From the NCBI GenBank assembly GCA_023205875.1, contig CP060763.1, forward strand, positions 706,553 through 770,552: DNA of 64,000 bases, written 5' to 3'. The position numbers were made by a program, and so were the translations under genes. Each line of letters begins with the position of its first letter. Position 1 is the stretch's first letter. Origin of the DNA: Chloropicon primus (lineage: Eukaryota; Chlorophyta; Chloropicophyceae; Chloropicales; Chloropicaceae). The notes under the pieces were generated by a model. The model saw only the letters and a program-made list of their open reading frames with translations, was not told the DNA's origin and did no database searches. Shown here one piece after another: positions 50,083 through 59,349 of the stretch.

Positions 50083-52162
50083 TCACGAAGCGTTCACCCC
50101 GAGATCCTCCCCGGCCTTGGCAGCGGCTCGGGGGCTCAGGGAGCTCCAGTCGACGGAGGCCATCACCGTGTCCAGGGCCTCCTCCGGGACGTACGCCGAG
50201 TTGAGCCTCAGAATGTTCTCGACCTTGGCGCAGCAGTGAATGAGGGCCTCCCCCCCGTTCTCGACCTTCAAGAGGTTGACGCCGATCTCCGCGACCTCGG
50301 ACAAGACGTTGTAGAGGTGATCCTTGAACCGGGTGGCTTCCGCTCTGGCCTCCTTGAGCTCGTCCACCTCGTCCTCCAGGAACAGGCACCTCGCCCTCGT
50401 GTCCCTGTGGCTCAGGAACACCTTGGCGTTCACCTGGCTCCTCCACTCCGCGAAGGAGGACGCGGCCAACCTGCGAAGCCTCCGGCGGTTGTACCTCTCG
50501 CTCAGCCTCTGGTTTCTCCTGGACTCCCTGGCGAGGAGGAGCCAGGACACGAACACGTTGGCCACCCTCAACCCCACCCACTTGTTCAAGCAAAGCGCCA
50601 AGAGAATTTTCTGCCTCGTGTTGAACTTCCAGGCGTAAAAGGACTCGCTCACCCTCCTGGCCCTGTTGTTCTGGTTGAACAGGCGCCTCAAAGTCTTTAT
50701 CTTCTGCCTCACCAGCATCTCCTTCTCGGCAACCTGCATCCAGGAGCTGAAGAATTTGTAAAGCATTGCCCCCCTCTTGAGGAAGACCTCGCTCCTCCCA
50801 GACGACTCGCCCGTGTTCGCTCTGCCGTCGGACTCCTCCTCCACGTCTTCCTCGGAGGACGAGCTGGAGACCTCCAGTGCGGTGTTTCCGCCATAGCCAA
50901 CATCGTGTTGTACGACGTCCGATCCAACCTCCTCGCGTACTTCATTCTCCTCGGTCTCGGTCGCCAGGTCTCCCTCGCTTCCTTCGCTCGCGGGCGCCGA
51001 GTCCACCACTTGCACGTCCTTCTCGTCTTGATCCTCGCTGCCCACGCCCCTGCTCTCTGCCTCCTCCTCCGAAGAACAAGTCGATGAGGTGTCGGACGAA
51101 ATGGAGGCCATGGAATCGTCGGAGGCCTCGGCCTCGCCCCCGCCCAGGGTGGTCACCAGCCTTTCCTTGTCCCCCAAGTCCCCCTCGCTGTCCGTCTTGG
51201 CAAGGGGACTCGCGGGCGTGGAAACCCATTCCTTGTCCTTGTCCTTGTCCTTGTCCTTCGCCTTCAGAGTGGTCTTCAAGTTCCTCAGCCGCTCGTTGAA
51301 AGCGATGTCATCCCTTGAGCCTTCGCCACCCTCCGCCACCCTGTCGTGGTGTTCTGCCTTGGGCTCAAGGGAGGACCCAGGACTGGGCCCCGCCCTGTCG
51401 TATCCCGGGCTTTCCGACGTGGTGAGGTACCAAAGGCTGGGGTGCTTGTCTCCCCCGTCCATTCTGTCCATGGTCCTCCTCACCAGAACGTGGGAAGAGT
51501 CCTTGAGGAAGCTCAGCGTCCTTTCCAGTTTCTCCTTCTCCCTGTCCGTCAGACTGTACCCGCTGAGGTCACTGTCGTAGCTCAGCAGAGTCATCAGGTA
51601 CTCCGCAGCGACCACCAGAAACTCCTCGCTGTGGGACGCAAAGTCCTCGATCACCCAGTCCACCTGTGAGCGGAGCGAGGAGCCAACCACCACCATCATC
51701 ACCACCACCATCACAACAAACATGGACAACAACATCCAACCCAACAACGGGACAGTGAGCGAGCGAGCGAACGAGTGAGGAGGGAACAAAATGTGTCAGA
51801 AACAAAGGTACGCAATGCGGCGGGCTTTTACTCTATTGAGGTGTCCCCAAGTGACTCACCAGGTCCTCGAGCGCGCCGTTGGAGAGCAGGAGCTTCCTGC
51901 ACACGGACCCGCTCGCGAGGTGTCTCAGGAACTTGAGCGCCTGGATTCGCAAAGGCTGGGACTCCTTCTGCTTGCAGAGCTGGAAAATAATTTTCGCAAA
52001 GTCCTTGGTCTTGAGCAACCTGATGCTTGTGTGCTCATTCACCTGCACAATGGAGTTGAGTCCCCTGAGCGAGAATATCTTGTCCTGCATTGTCCCTATC
52101 TGCAACTTGGCCAATAGCTCCCTGAAGAGCAAAGTCGACGTGCTCCCCGCCAGTGGAAACAT
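50083..52162 (-). CDS. Armadillo-like protein with Sfi1-type Trp repeats
   Basis: Two exons, 51860-52162 and 50083-51663, flank a 196 bp GT-AG intron (donor GTGAGT after GALEDL, acceptor CACAG before VDWVIEDF); the product is 627 residues. Residues 1-135 look like Armadillo helices (QPLRIQALKFLRHLASGS, RKLLLSNGALEDL). A long acidic, Ser-rich disordered middle follows. Residues about 390-510 hold five spaced Trp motifs of the Sfi1 kind: FFSSWMQVA, SESFYAWKF, LCLNKWVGL, VFVSWLLLA and ASSFAEWRS. Sfi1 repeats bind centrin at centrosomes or basal bodies, so a centrin-linked cytoskeletal role is likely. A C-terminal coiled coil and an unknown end follow. Confidence 0.72.
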
Positions 52163-52387
52163 CCTTTACCCGTGTTCTCTGTCTACGTCAGTGTTCTTGT
52201 GTCTCGTCCTGTTGTTGTTGTTGTCCACCTTGGCCTTGGCCTTGGTCCACCTTGGTCCTCCAGGGCACAGCACAGAGCAAAAGTCCAACGATCAGAGAAG
52301 AGAGAAAGAGAAAGAGAGAGAGGCTGGCGCCGACGAGGAGGACGACGAACAAGGAAGGAGAGGGAGAGGGAGAGGGAGAGGGGCAAG

Positions 52388-52676
52388 ATGGTGCGGATGG
52401 AAGTTAACATACACCCGCCGCGAAGAACATACAAACACGAGACAGGGGAAACACGAAACAACGAAAAGGTAAACAGAAAAAACCTCGGCCTGTGTGGGCC
52501 TGGGCCTCTGTGTGTGTGTGTGTGTGTGTGTGTGGATCTTGAAGGAACAAACAAAGATACAAAGGACGAGTTTGGTTCGGGGCTTGGGGACTGCTGGGCT
52601 GACGAAGGGATGCTTTTCTTTCTCTCTTGTTTCTTCCGTCCGTCCGTCAACTCTATTGGCATTGGCATTATTGGAT

Positions 52677-52707
<31 letters not shown>

Positions 52708-53857
52708 AAACACGCGACAGAACGGTCTCGAGGTGTGTTATGAAACGATTCAGGAAGCTGGACCGGGCAGCGTGTTCGGGCAAGGGGATCTGGTGTGCGT
52801 GGGTGACGCCATTGATCCCGTGGGAACGAGTGGCGACGGCCAGGACACTTACCTCAGGGGCCACGGAACGAGGGTGGACGTCGAGTATGACGGGAAGGGG
52901 AGGAGAGTGAGGGAGGTGCTCAGGGCCACGGTATGCGGGACCGTGGAGAGGGTCAACAAGCTCGTGACGGTGAGGCCGGTGGGGTCCCAGTACACAGCCG
53001 AGGTCGGGGACGTTGTGGTTGGGGTGGTGACGGAAATAAGCGGCAAGAGGTGGAAGGTCGGGCTCAAGGGGAACCCGACCCTGGTCTCGGGCGGCGGGGG
53101 AGGTGGGAGCGAGGGCGTCCTGCACTTATCCGCGGTGAACCTCCCGGGCGGTGCTCAGAGGAGGAGGACGTGGGAGGACGAGCTGAACATGAGAAACGTG
53201 TTTAGGGAGACCGACGTCGTGTGCTCGGAGGTTCAAAGCTTGCACGCGGACGGGACAGTGGCGCTGCACGCCAGGAGCGCAAAGTACGGAAAGCTGACGA
53301 GTGGCACCCTCGTCTGCGTCCCCTCCTTTCTCGTGAAGAAGCAGAAGCACAACTTCCTCACCTTTTCCTTTGGTGACGAGGACGACGAGCGCGCGGGGAA
53401 ATCTAAGAAGCAGTCGGGTTCCCGAGTCCGCAGAAGAGACAAGGGCGCGGACCCGAACTCTGTCCGGGTCGTTCTCGGTTACAATGGCAACATCTGGGTT
53501 TGCTCCCCCTGGGGGGTCCCCCTGTCCAAGGACAAGCGAGACAGCGACGACGAGGACAGCAGCAGCAGCGGCAGCGAGTCTGACGAGGAGATGGCGGAGA
53601 ACGCCGACAAGGGGAAGAGGAAGAGGCCGGGGACCGAGAATGAATTGAACGCGGGCGTGCTTTACAACATAAGCACGGTGTCCAACGTGGTGCGGGCCAT
53701 CGGTGACCTCATGCTGCCCGTCACGGAGGAGACGATAGGCCAAGGGGTGGGCCTGGCGAGGAATCTCAAGGTGGAGCCGAACTTGATCTGCCAGCAGGAT
53801 TTCCTGGAAAAGCTCGTGGACCAGGAAGCCGTGAGGAGGATGGCGTACGAGGACTAG
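52388..53857 (+). CDS. RRP4: RNA exosome cap subunit RRP4
   Basis: An S1/KH-domain subunit of the RNA exosome cap. Diagnostic segments are YLRGHGTRVDVEYD, ATVCGTVERVNKLVTV, VGDVVVGVVTEISGKRWKVG (S1), the RRP4 signature RRRTWEDELNMRNVFRE, SAKYGKLTSGTLV and VVLGYNGNIWVCSP (KH). The conserved part begins near 52790. The 5' end is uncertain: ATG 52388 opens a frame of 489 residues that passes through Cys/Val and Asn/Thr simple repeats, which look more like intron or leader than protein. An intron near 52469-52753, or a start at ATG 52610, is possible. A charged, disordered insert (about 335-355) and an acidic insert (about 380-415) interrupt the KH half. Confidence 0.88.
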
Positions 53858-54089
53858 CTGATGGGGCCAAAGAGCTCAGCGCGCGCTTTCTCGAGGAAAA
53901 AAAATTCAAACTAGAGTATAATAGCTTTAGTAGAAAAGCTTTCGCGCGTCAAAACATGGCGTGCTCGCTGGTCTTGGTGGTTGGTTTATTGTGCCAAATA
54001 TTATTGTTTCGCGGGGTTTGCATATACAAAAAGGTATTGATACATCATTTCGGTTGCTTCCAGTCTGGACTGGCCTTCTGTCAAAACTC

Positions 54090-55493
54090 TCAAGCCTTGG
54101 CCTTGTTGTTGGACTTGACTTCCTTCTCCTTGTCACTACTGTCCGAGGCCTGCTTGTCGTCCGTCTTGCTGCTGCTGCCCGATCCCGAGCTGTCGGACTT
54201 CTTCTGCTCCTCGAGCTTCTTCTGCTTCAGGAGCTCCTCAATCTCGTCGTTCCTTGCAAACCTTCCCCTGATCTTCGGCCTGCTGTCGGCCAGAGTCTTC
54301 CTACAATTATACTTGATCCTCTTCCTGAAGTTCCTCTCGTGCCTCTTCTGCCTGTAGCGCAGGATCCTTGCCCGCCTCTCGTCCAAGGTAAGCGTGCCGA
54401 TCATCACCCTTCCGTCCCCGTTGCCGGTTTGCGCTGCGTGGTTCCCTCCAGGCGGCGACAACCCCCCCTCCTTCTTCGTGGCGTTCTCAAGGTGCTTTCC
54501 AAAGTTGGGCGAACTGGCCACCCTCCGAAGCGTCCCTCCCTGAGGTGCCGAGGCGCCGCCGTTCATCATCGAGCCGTTCATTCCGTTCATGTGCCCATGG
54601 TGACCCCCGTTCATTCCTACCCCGTTCATTCCCATGCCAGGGTGGGCGTGGTGAGGGGGCATCCCGACGTGGTGGGAGGATGCCGGGGGATGAAACTGGT
54701 GCGGGTGCCCCGCCGCCGCGCCCCCCCCCGAGGGCTGGTTGTACATGCCCTGGTGGTGCTGCTGCATCGGCATGCTCCCCGCCGGCCCTTGCGGTGGTGG
54801 CGCCCCCATGACCTGCTGAGCCGGTGGTGCACCCGAGTGGGGGGGTCCCTGGTGGGGATGGCCCTGCATCTGGTGGGGGTGCGGCGACTGGTGAGGATGG
54901 CCCTGCCCCTGGTGGGGGTGCTGCTGGTGGTTCTGGCTCCACTGACCGGCGGGAGGGGCCATGGTCTGGGGGTTCATCAGCACTTGCTGTGAGTCTTGGA
55001 ACTGCTGGTAGTGCATGCTCGGCATCAGGTCAGGCTGGTCAAGCGTGCCGAGCGAACTGAGCTCCTCCTGCGCCATCGGCTCGTTCTCGTCCAGCGACTT
55101 GAGCTTGTTCCCCTTCTTGCTCCCCCTTCTCCCCCTCGGCTTGGGCTCCTTCTTGACTTTGGCCAGGCCGTTCGCCTTCCCCGAGGAGGGCTGCAGGGCC
55201 GTGAGGTCGTTCATACTGAAGGCCGCCCTCTTCAGGCCGCTCCTGTTGAGGCCCGCCGCCGCCTGGGCCGCGATCACGACCTGCTTCTCGTTCAGCTTGT
55301 TGTCCAAGGTGTCGTCGCTCCCGCTCCCGCTCCCGCTCCCCTCCCCCCCGACGTTGTCAAACACGGGATCTCCCAGCGCCCGCATGAGTTCCGCCTCCTC
55401 GGCGCAAAGCATGGCGTTCATGTACCCATCGTCCAGCAAAAAGTCTGGAAAACCCGTTCCCGGGTTGCTCAAGAGGACCTGATCATCAATCAT
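54090..55493 (-). CDS. CCT-domain transcriptional regulator (CMF type)
   Basis: A 467-residue protein from ATG 55493; no earlier ATG exists in the open frame, though an upstream exon cannot be ruled out. The N-terminus is acidic with PDFLLDDGYMNAMLCAEEAE, an activation-like segment. A basic stretch (PKPRGRRGSKKGNKLK) and a long Gln/His/Pro/Gly-rich region follow. The CCT motif (about 377-420) reads DERRARILRYRQKRHERNF then RKRIKYNCRKTLADSRPKI, as in CONSTANS and pseudo-response regulators. There are no B-box zinc fingers or receiver domain, placing it in the CMF group. Plant relatives act in circadian and light regulation through NF-Y; the target here is unknown. The tail is Lys/Ser/Glu-rich. 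Confidence 0.9.
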   Translation of the reverse strand: MIDDQVLLSNPGTGFPDFLLDDGYMNAMLCAEEAELMRALGDPVFDNVGGEGSGSGSGSDDTLDNKLNEKQVVIAAQAAAGLNRSGLKRAAFSMNDLTALQPSSGKANGLAKVKKEPKPRGRRGSKKGNKLKSLDENEPMAQEELSSLGTLDQPDLMPSMHYQQFQDSQQVLMNPQTMAPPAGQWSQNHQQHPHQGQGHPHQSPHPHQMQGHPHQGPPHSGAPPAQQVMGAPPPQGPAGSMPMQQHHQGMYNQPSGGGAAAGHPHQFHPPASSHHVGMPPHHAHPGMGMNGVGMNGGHHGHMNGMNGSMMNGGASAPQGGTLRRVASSPNFGKHLENATKKEGGLSPPGGNHAAQTGNGDGRVMIGTLTLDERRARILRYRQKRHERNFRKRIKYNCRKTLADSRPKIRGRFARNDEIEELLKQKKLEEQKKSDSSGSGSSSKTDDKQASDSSDKEKEVKSNNKAKA

Positions 55494-57191
55494 GTCTCTC
55501 TGCTGCTCCTGCTGCGGAGGAGTAATCTTGACTAAACCTCCCTCGATGTGAGGCGAGGCCGCGGTGGCGGTGGTGGTGGTGGTGGTGGTGGTGATGATGT
55601 GTGCTCGCGAGTGCGTCGCGTGCGGGGCGTTCTCCGTCCTCCCCTTGCTAGCACCAAAGCAAAAGCGCCGAGAACGAAGCCCGGTTCTCTTGCCAAGAGT
55701 CCAAGCCTCCCACTGCGAGTTGAGGCGAAGAAAGACGGAGAAGAATCCAAATCCGCTACTGCAACGAGAGGAGCAAGTTGAGCTGGCTGGTTCCCCCTCG
55801 CACACACACCCGGGCGTTCAGGCCTGCACGAGTAGTCGTAGAAGCAAGGATGCCCGCTGGGTGCAGCTTTCCTCCTCCTCAGATTCCCTTCCAACACGTC
55901 CAAGCGCCTGGCTTCCCTCCTTTCTCCTGAACAAGAAGAAGAAGAAGAAGAAGAACAAGTGCTTGAGTTGCCGACAGTTGTCTTGCTTGTTGGTGCGTCG
56001 CGAAGACGGGAAGACGGTCGGCCTGTTGTGTTGTGTTGTGTTGTGTTGAAAGAAGACGGTCGTGCGTGCGTGTGTCTTCCTCTTCCTCTTCCTCTTCCTC
56101 TTCCTCTCCCTTGAGTGCTCTCTCGAGTGGGTAGAGATTTATCCACTCCCCGTGTGGATCCTCCTCCTCGTCCTCGTTCCTGGTGTGGTGTGTTGGTGTT
56201 GTTGGTGTTGTGGATCCCAAGGCTGGGAGGTTTGGTTAGCCTGTGTAGTGGCGCGGTGGAAGAGGCAAAAAGTGAAGGTGTTCCCTGGATCCTCGACCTC
56301 GTGCTTGATCTCCCTCTGCAAGAGCAAGAAGAAAACAACACCAGGGACACAGAGAGAAAAGGAAAACCATTCGCACACGAGAAGAAAAGAAAAGAGAAAA
56401 CAAGACAAGACACGACAAGAAGGCCGTGCATGCATGGTATGTATTGTCAGAGAAAGCGAAGAGTGGATGAGGCCGAGGAGGCAGATGGGAGGCAGATGGA
56501 GGAGATTTCGGATAAAGCTCCCGCCCTCTTTTCCCTCCCCTTCCCCTTCCCTTCCCAAGACAAGAGAAGAAGAAGAAGAAGAAAGAAGAAGAGAGTGGAA
56601 GCCCGTCTTGTCGTTGTCGGTTGTGGTGGTTGTCGTACCTGGTGTGGTGGCAATGCTTCGTACGAGTGTTCCTCCTCGTTCTCGTTCTGTGTTCTATGTT
56701 CTATCTGGTTCCCTCTCTTCTCTCTTTGTTTTCGTTGTTTTCGCTTTGTTGCCGCCTCTTTTGTGCATCGTGTAGTTCACGCGTCTTGGGGGGGACACCA
56801 GGAGTTGTGGATAAGGAATCTGATCTGATCTCCACCAACACAGGGGAAACTACTCGGCTCGCGGAGGGGGGAGAGGTTCACGAACAATACTTCAAATATG
56901 AAATATGAAATACAAAACCCTTTTCCTCCCCACGCGATAAGGCGACCCCCCACTGGAGGCGGAGGACGACACGACACCCACCCATCCAGGAAACAACCAG
57001 GACCAGGACCAGCACCAGGACCAGGACCAGGACCAGGACCAGGGGAGGAAACAAAACTTCACAACACCCGTCTAACACCCGTCTTACTTCCTTGCGAGAA
57101 GAAAACACAACACAACACAACACAACATAACATAACATAACATAACATAACATAACTGGCTTGGAGGAGAGGAGAGGAGAGGAACAGGAAA
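55494..57191. promoter_or_regulatory. Longest intergenic region: divergent CCT and YGGT promoters with many simple repeats
   Basis: About 1.7 kb. It contains (GGT)n at 55568-55595, (GAA)n at 55935-55955, (TTGTG)n at 56026-56048, (CTTCCT)n at 56086-56106, (GGTGTT)n near 56190-56210, (AGGACC)n at 56996-57043 and (AACAC)n to (ATAAC)n at 57105-57156. The open frames in it have no recognisable domains. A 5' exon of the CCT gene could be hidden here. Confidence 0.4.
57105..57156. repeat. Pentanucleotide repeat (AACAC)n changing to (ATAAC)n
   Basis: About five AACAC-type units are followed by about six ATAAC-type units, ending some 36 bp before the YGGT-protein ATG, probably in its 5' leader. Confidence 0.88.
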
Positions 57192-58076
57192 ATGGGATCG
57201 GCTTCTCTTCTTCCAAACACCGCCAAGACGAAGGGGGGGAAACCCTGCCTGACGACGAGGCGACGAGAAGGAATACAGGGGCAACGAAGACAACGAGGAC
57301 AACAGCGACAGTTTCTTCTTCCGCGTCGTCGCCAGCAGGGGATCGCCACCACCACCACCACCACCACCACGGGAGGTCGAGGTCGAGGCTTCCTCGGAAA
57401 TTGTTCGGCCCACAGCAGCAGCAGCAGCAGCAGCAGCAGCTCGGGCAGCAGGCCCAGCAGCCCCTTTGCGACGACGGCGACGCCGGGGGCCAAGGTGGAC
57501 GCGGCCCTGCGCGCGGTGGGCGAGTTCCTGCGCGACAAGTTCGCGGCCCCCCTGGCCCTGCTGGACAGGCTCGGCCTGACGAGGAAGGAGGCGTGGAGGA
57601 AGCAGGCGGGGAACTTCAGCATGATGGCCTCCGTGGGCTCCCTCACCAGCAAGTTCTGCGTGTACGATCCCACGCCGACCACCCCCGTGGACACGTTCAT
57701 CCTGCTGTGCAAGGCCCTGGCGAACTTCCTCGCGTTCTACACGCTGATCCTCTTCGTCCGCGTGCTGCTGACGTGGTTCCCGAACATAGACTGGGACAAG
57801 AACCCGTGGCTGACGCTGAGGCAGATCACGGACCCGTACCTGAACATCTTCAGGAACATGGTGCCGCCGCTGATGGGCCAGATCGACCTCACCCCCATCG
57901 TCGGCTTCCTCGTCATGCAGTACATCACGAGCTTCATCAAGTTCCTGGGCAACAGGTTCATCTCGATCGACAACTTCTCGGACGGGTGGGGCGGCGTCTT
58001 CTTCTTCGAGGACGAGGACATGCTCGCGGGCCTGTTCGAGGACCAGAACGCGGCGCCCACGGCCCCTCCGGCTTGA
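57192..58076 (+). CDS. YLMG: Plastid YGGT-family membrane protein (YCF19/YLMG-like)
   Basis: A 294-residue protein. Residues 1-110 form a long basic, Ser/Thr/Gly-rich transit region with His/Thr and poly-Ser runs. A short helix precedes the YGGT domain, which has two membrane spans: LANFLAFYTLILFVRVLLTW (about 176-196) and the segment around IDLTPIVGFLVMQYITSFIK (about 236-256). The stromal loop WLTLRQITDPYLNIFRNMVP is the family signature. Plant YLMG1 proteins affect thylakoid nucleoid distribution and relative CCB3 helps attach haem to cytochrome b6; which role applies is unclear. The acidic tail is disordered. Confidence 0.92.
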   Translation: MGSASLLPNTAKTKGGKPCLTTRRREGIQGQRRQRGQQRQFLLPRRRQQGIATTTTTTTTGGRGRGFLGNCSAHSSSSSSSSSSGSRPSSPFATTATPGAKVDAALRAVGEFLRDKFAAPLALLDRLGLTRKEAWRKQAGNFSMMASVGSLTSKFCVYDPTPTTPVDTFILLCKALANFLAFYTLILFVRVLLTWFPNIDWDKNPWLTLRQITDPYLNIFRNMVPPLMGQIDLTPIVGFLVMQYITSFIKFLGNRFISIDNFSDGWGGVFFFEDEDMLAGLFEDQNAAPTAPPA

Positions 58077-58435
58077 GCTTGAGCTTGAGTGGAGAGAGAG
58101 AGCGAGAGAAAGAGAGAGCGAGAGCGAGTCGTTCCAGGGGAAGAGGAGCGGTTCATGCGCGCGCGCTTCGGAGAGTAACAACAAGCCAACAAGCCAACCT
58201 TCTGCGGGGTTCAGGGAAGGAGTGGGTTGGCTGTTTCTTTGTGGTGAAATATATCCTAGACCATCTACGTCTTCCCTGTTGTTGAGCGCACAGTCGCTGC
58301 GTCGCTGTCGTTGGTGAACAACTACTAATTCTCTTATTCCATCCCAGTAGAAGGTAGGTTTTAGACGCCACGACGACCGTCGTCGCGTTCCCAGCAAAAG
58401 AATCGAAGGACCGAAGGGCCTTCCTCCCGATTGAC
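58077..58435. other. Convergent 3' region between YGGT protein and PsbTn genes
   Basis: About 360 bp between two facing stop codons. It contains a GAGCTT repeat right after the YGGT stop, (GAGA)n at 58095-58125 and CGCGCGCG near 58157. Both 3' untranslated regions lie here; no gene is evident. Confidence 0.35.
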
Positions 58436-58913
58436 TTACTTGTTGCAGATCTTGGCGGTGGCGTTGTTCGCGCAGATCTTCAGCAGAGGAGAGGAGAGAA
58501 CAGAGGTCGTGTCAGAGAAAGAAAGAGAGCTGAGGAGATCCTTCACTCGCTCGCTCGACCTACCTTCTTCTTGAGCTTCTCAGGGATCTCGTCGGCCTGG
58601 GCTGGCAAAGGCGTCTTCACCACGGACAGGACGGCAGCGGCAGCGACCAAGGCAGCGTTGCGGGCGAACACCCTGCGGGACTCCACCTGAGAGAGAGAAA
58701 GAGAGTGTGTGTGTGTGAGTGAGTGACGTCGTTTTTGGGCGGTGTCAGTGGAGGAGTTCGTGTTTCGTTGTTTTTGTTTTTGTTTTTTATGTCCCTCCCT
58801 CCCTCCCTTACCTTGTTGTTGTTTTGCGCGGAGGCTCTGGTGAGCACCCTCCTCGCCTGGACGTTCTGTCTGCAGCAGACTCCTTTGCTTCTGGTGATTC
58901 CCGCGGCGGCCAT
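58436..58913 (-). CDS. PSBTN: Photosystem II 5 kDa subunit PsbTn
   Basis: Three exons, 58812-58913, 58564-58686 and 58436-58477, with introns of 125 and 86 bp; spliced product 88 residues. The first part (MAAAGITRSKGVCC...VLTRAS) is a chloroplast transit peptide. A second, thylakoid-lumen signal follows (AALVAAAAVLSVVKTPLPAQ, then A before the mature start at DEIPEKL). The mature lumenal peptide is about 28 residues and ends ICANNATAKICNK, with the two conserved Cys that form a disulphide in PsbTn. The last 13 codons sit alone in exon 3, so the protein is only recognisable after splicing. The final intron ends in AAG. PsbTn is a small extrinsic subunit of PSII. Confidence 0.92.
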
Positions 58914-58930
58914 ACTTGCTCTTGTTCTTA

Positions 58931-58963
<33 letters not shown>

Positions 58964-59349
58964 TGTGTCTTGCGTCGGTTTGTCCTGGGCTCTGCTCTGC
59001 TCTGGTTGGCTGAGATCTGGAGGGATCTGTGGATAAGGGTTCTATCAACAAATTTAAAACTACCAGAGGAACCAGGAGAGGAACAGAAGGAGAACATCGT
59101 CCAAGATCCAGGCAATGACATCCTCGAAACCAAACCAAGGACACCAGGGGATCGGCTCGGCTGGGCTCGGCTTGGGTTTCCAAAGCAAAGCAAAACGAAA
59201 CATAATATATAAATCATTTTTTTTTCATCACAGGACAGGGACATCACAACAAGCTTAGGCTTAGGCGACCTTGTTGTTGTTGTTGGGTTTCATTTCATTT
59301 CCTCCCTACTTAAAGCAACGAATCGCAGCCCGTCGAAATGGAACGCCGA
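58914..59349. other. Upstream region of PsbTn
   Basis: About 435 bp between the PsbTn start and the Tudor-SN stop, both on the - strand. It contains (GTC)n at 58931-58962 just upstream of the PsbTn ATG and (GGCTC)n near 59153-59168. It should hold the PsbTn promoter. Confidence 0.4.

Noticed and set aside
55532-56431. 299-codon - strand frame upstream of the CCT gene
   Set aside because: Repetitive, no domain, and it reads through GGT and GAA microsatellites; most likely promoter or leader DNA.
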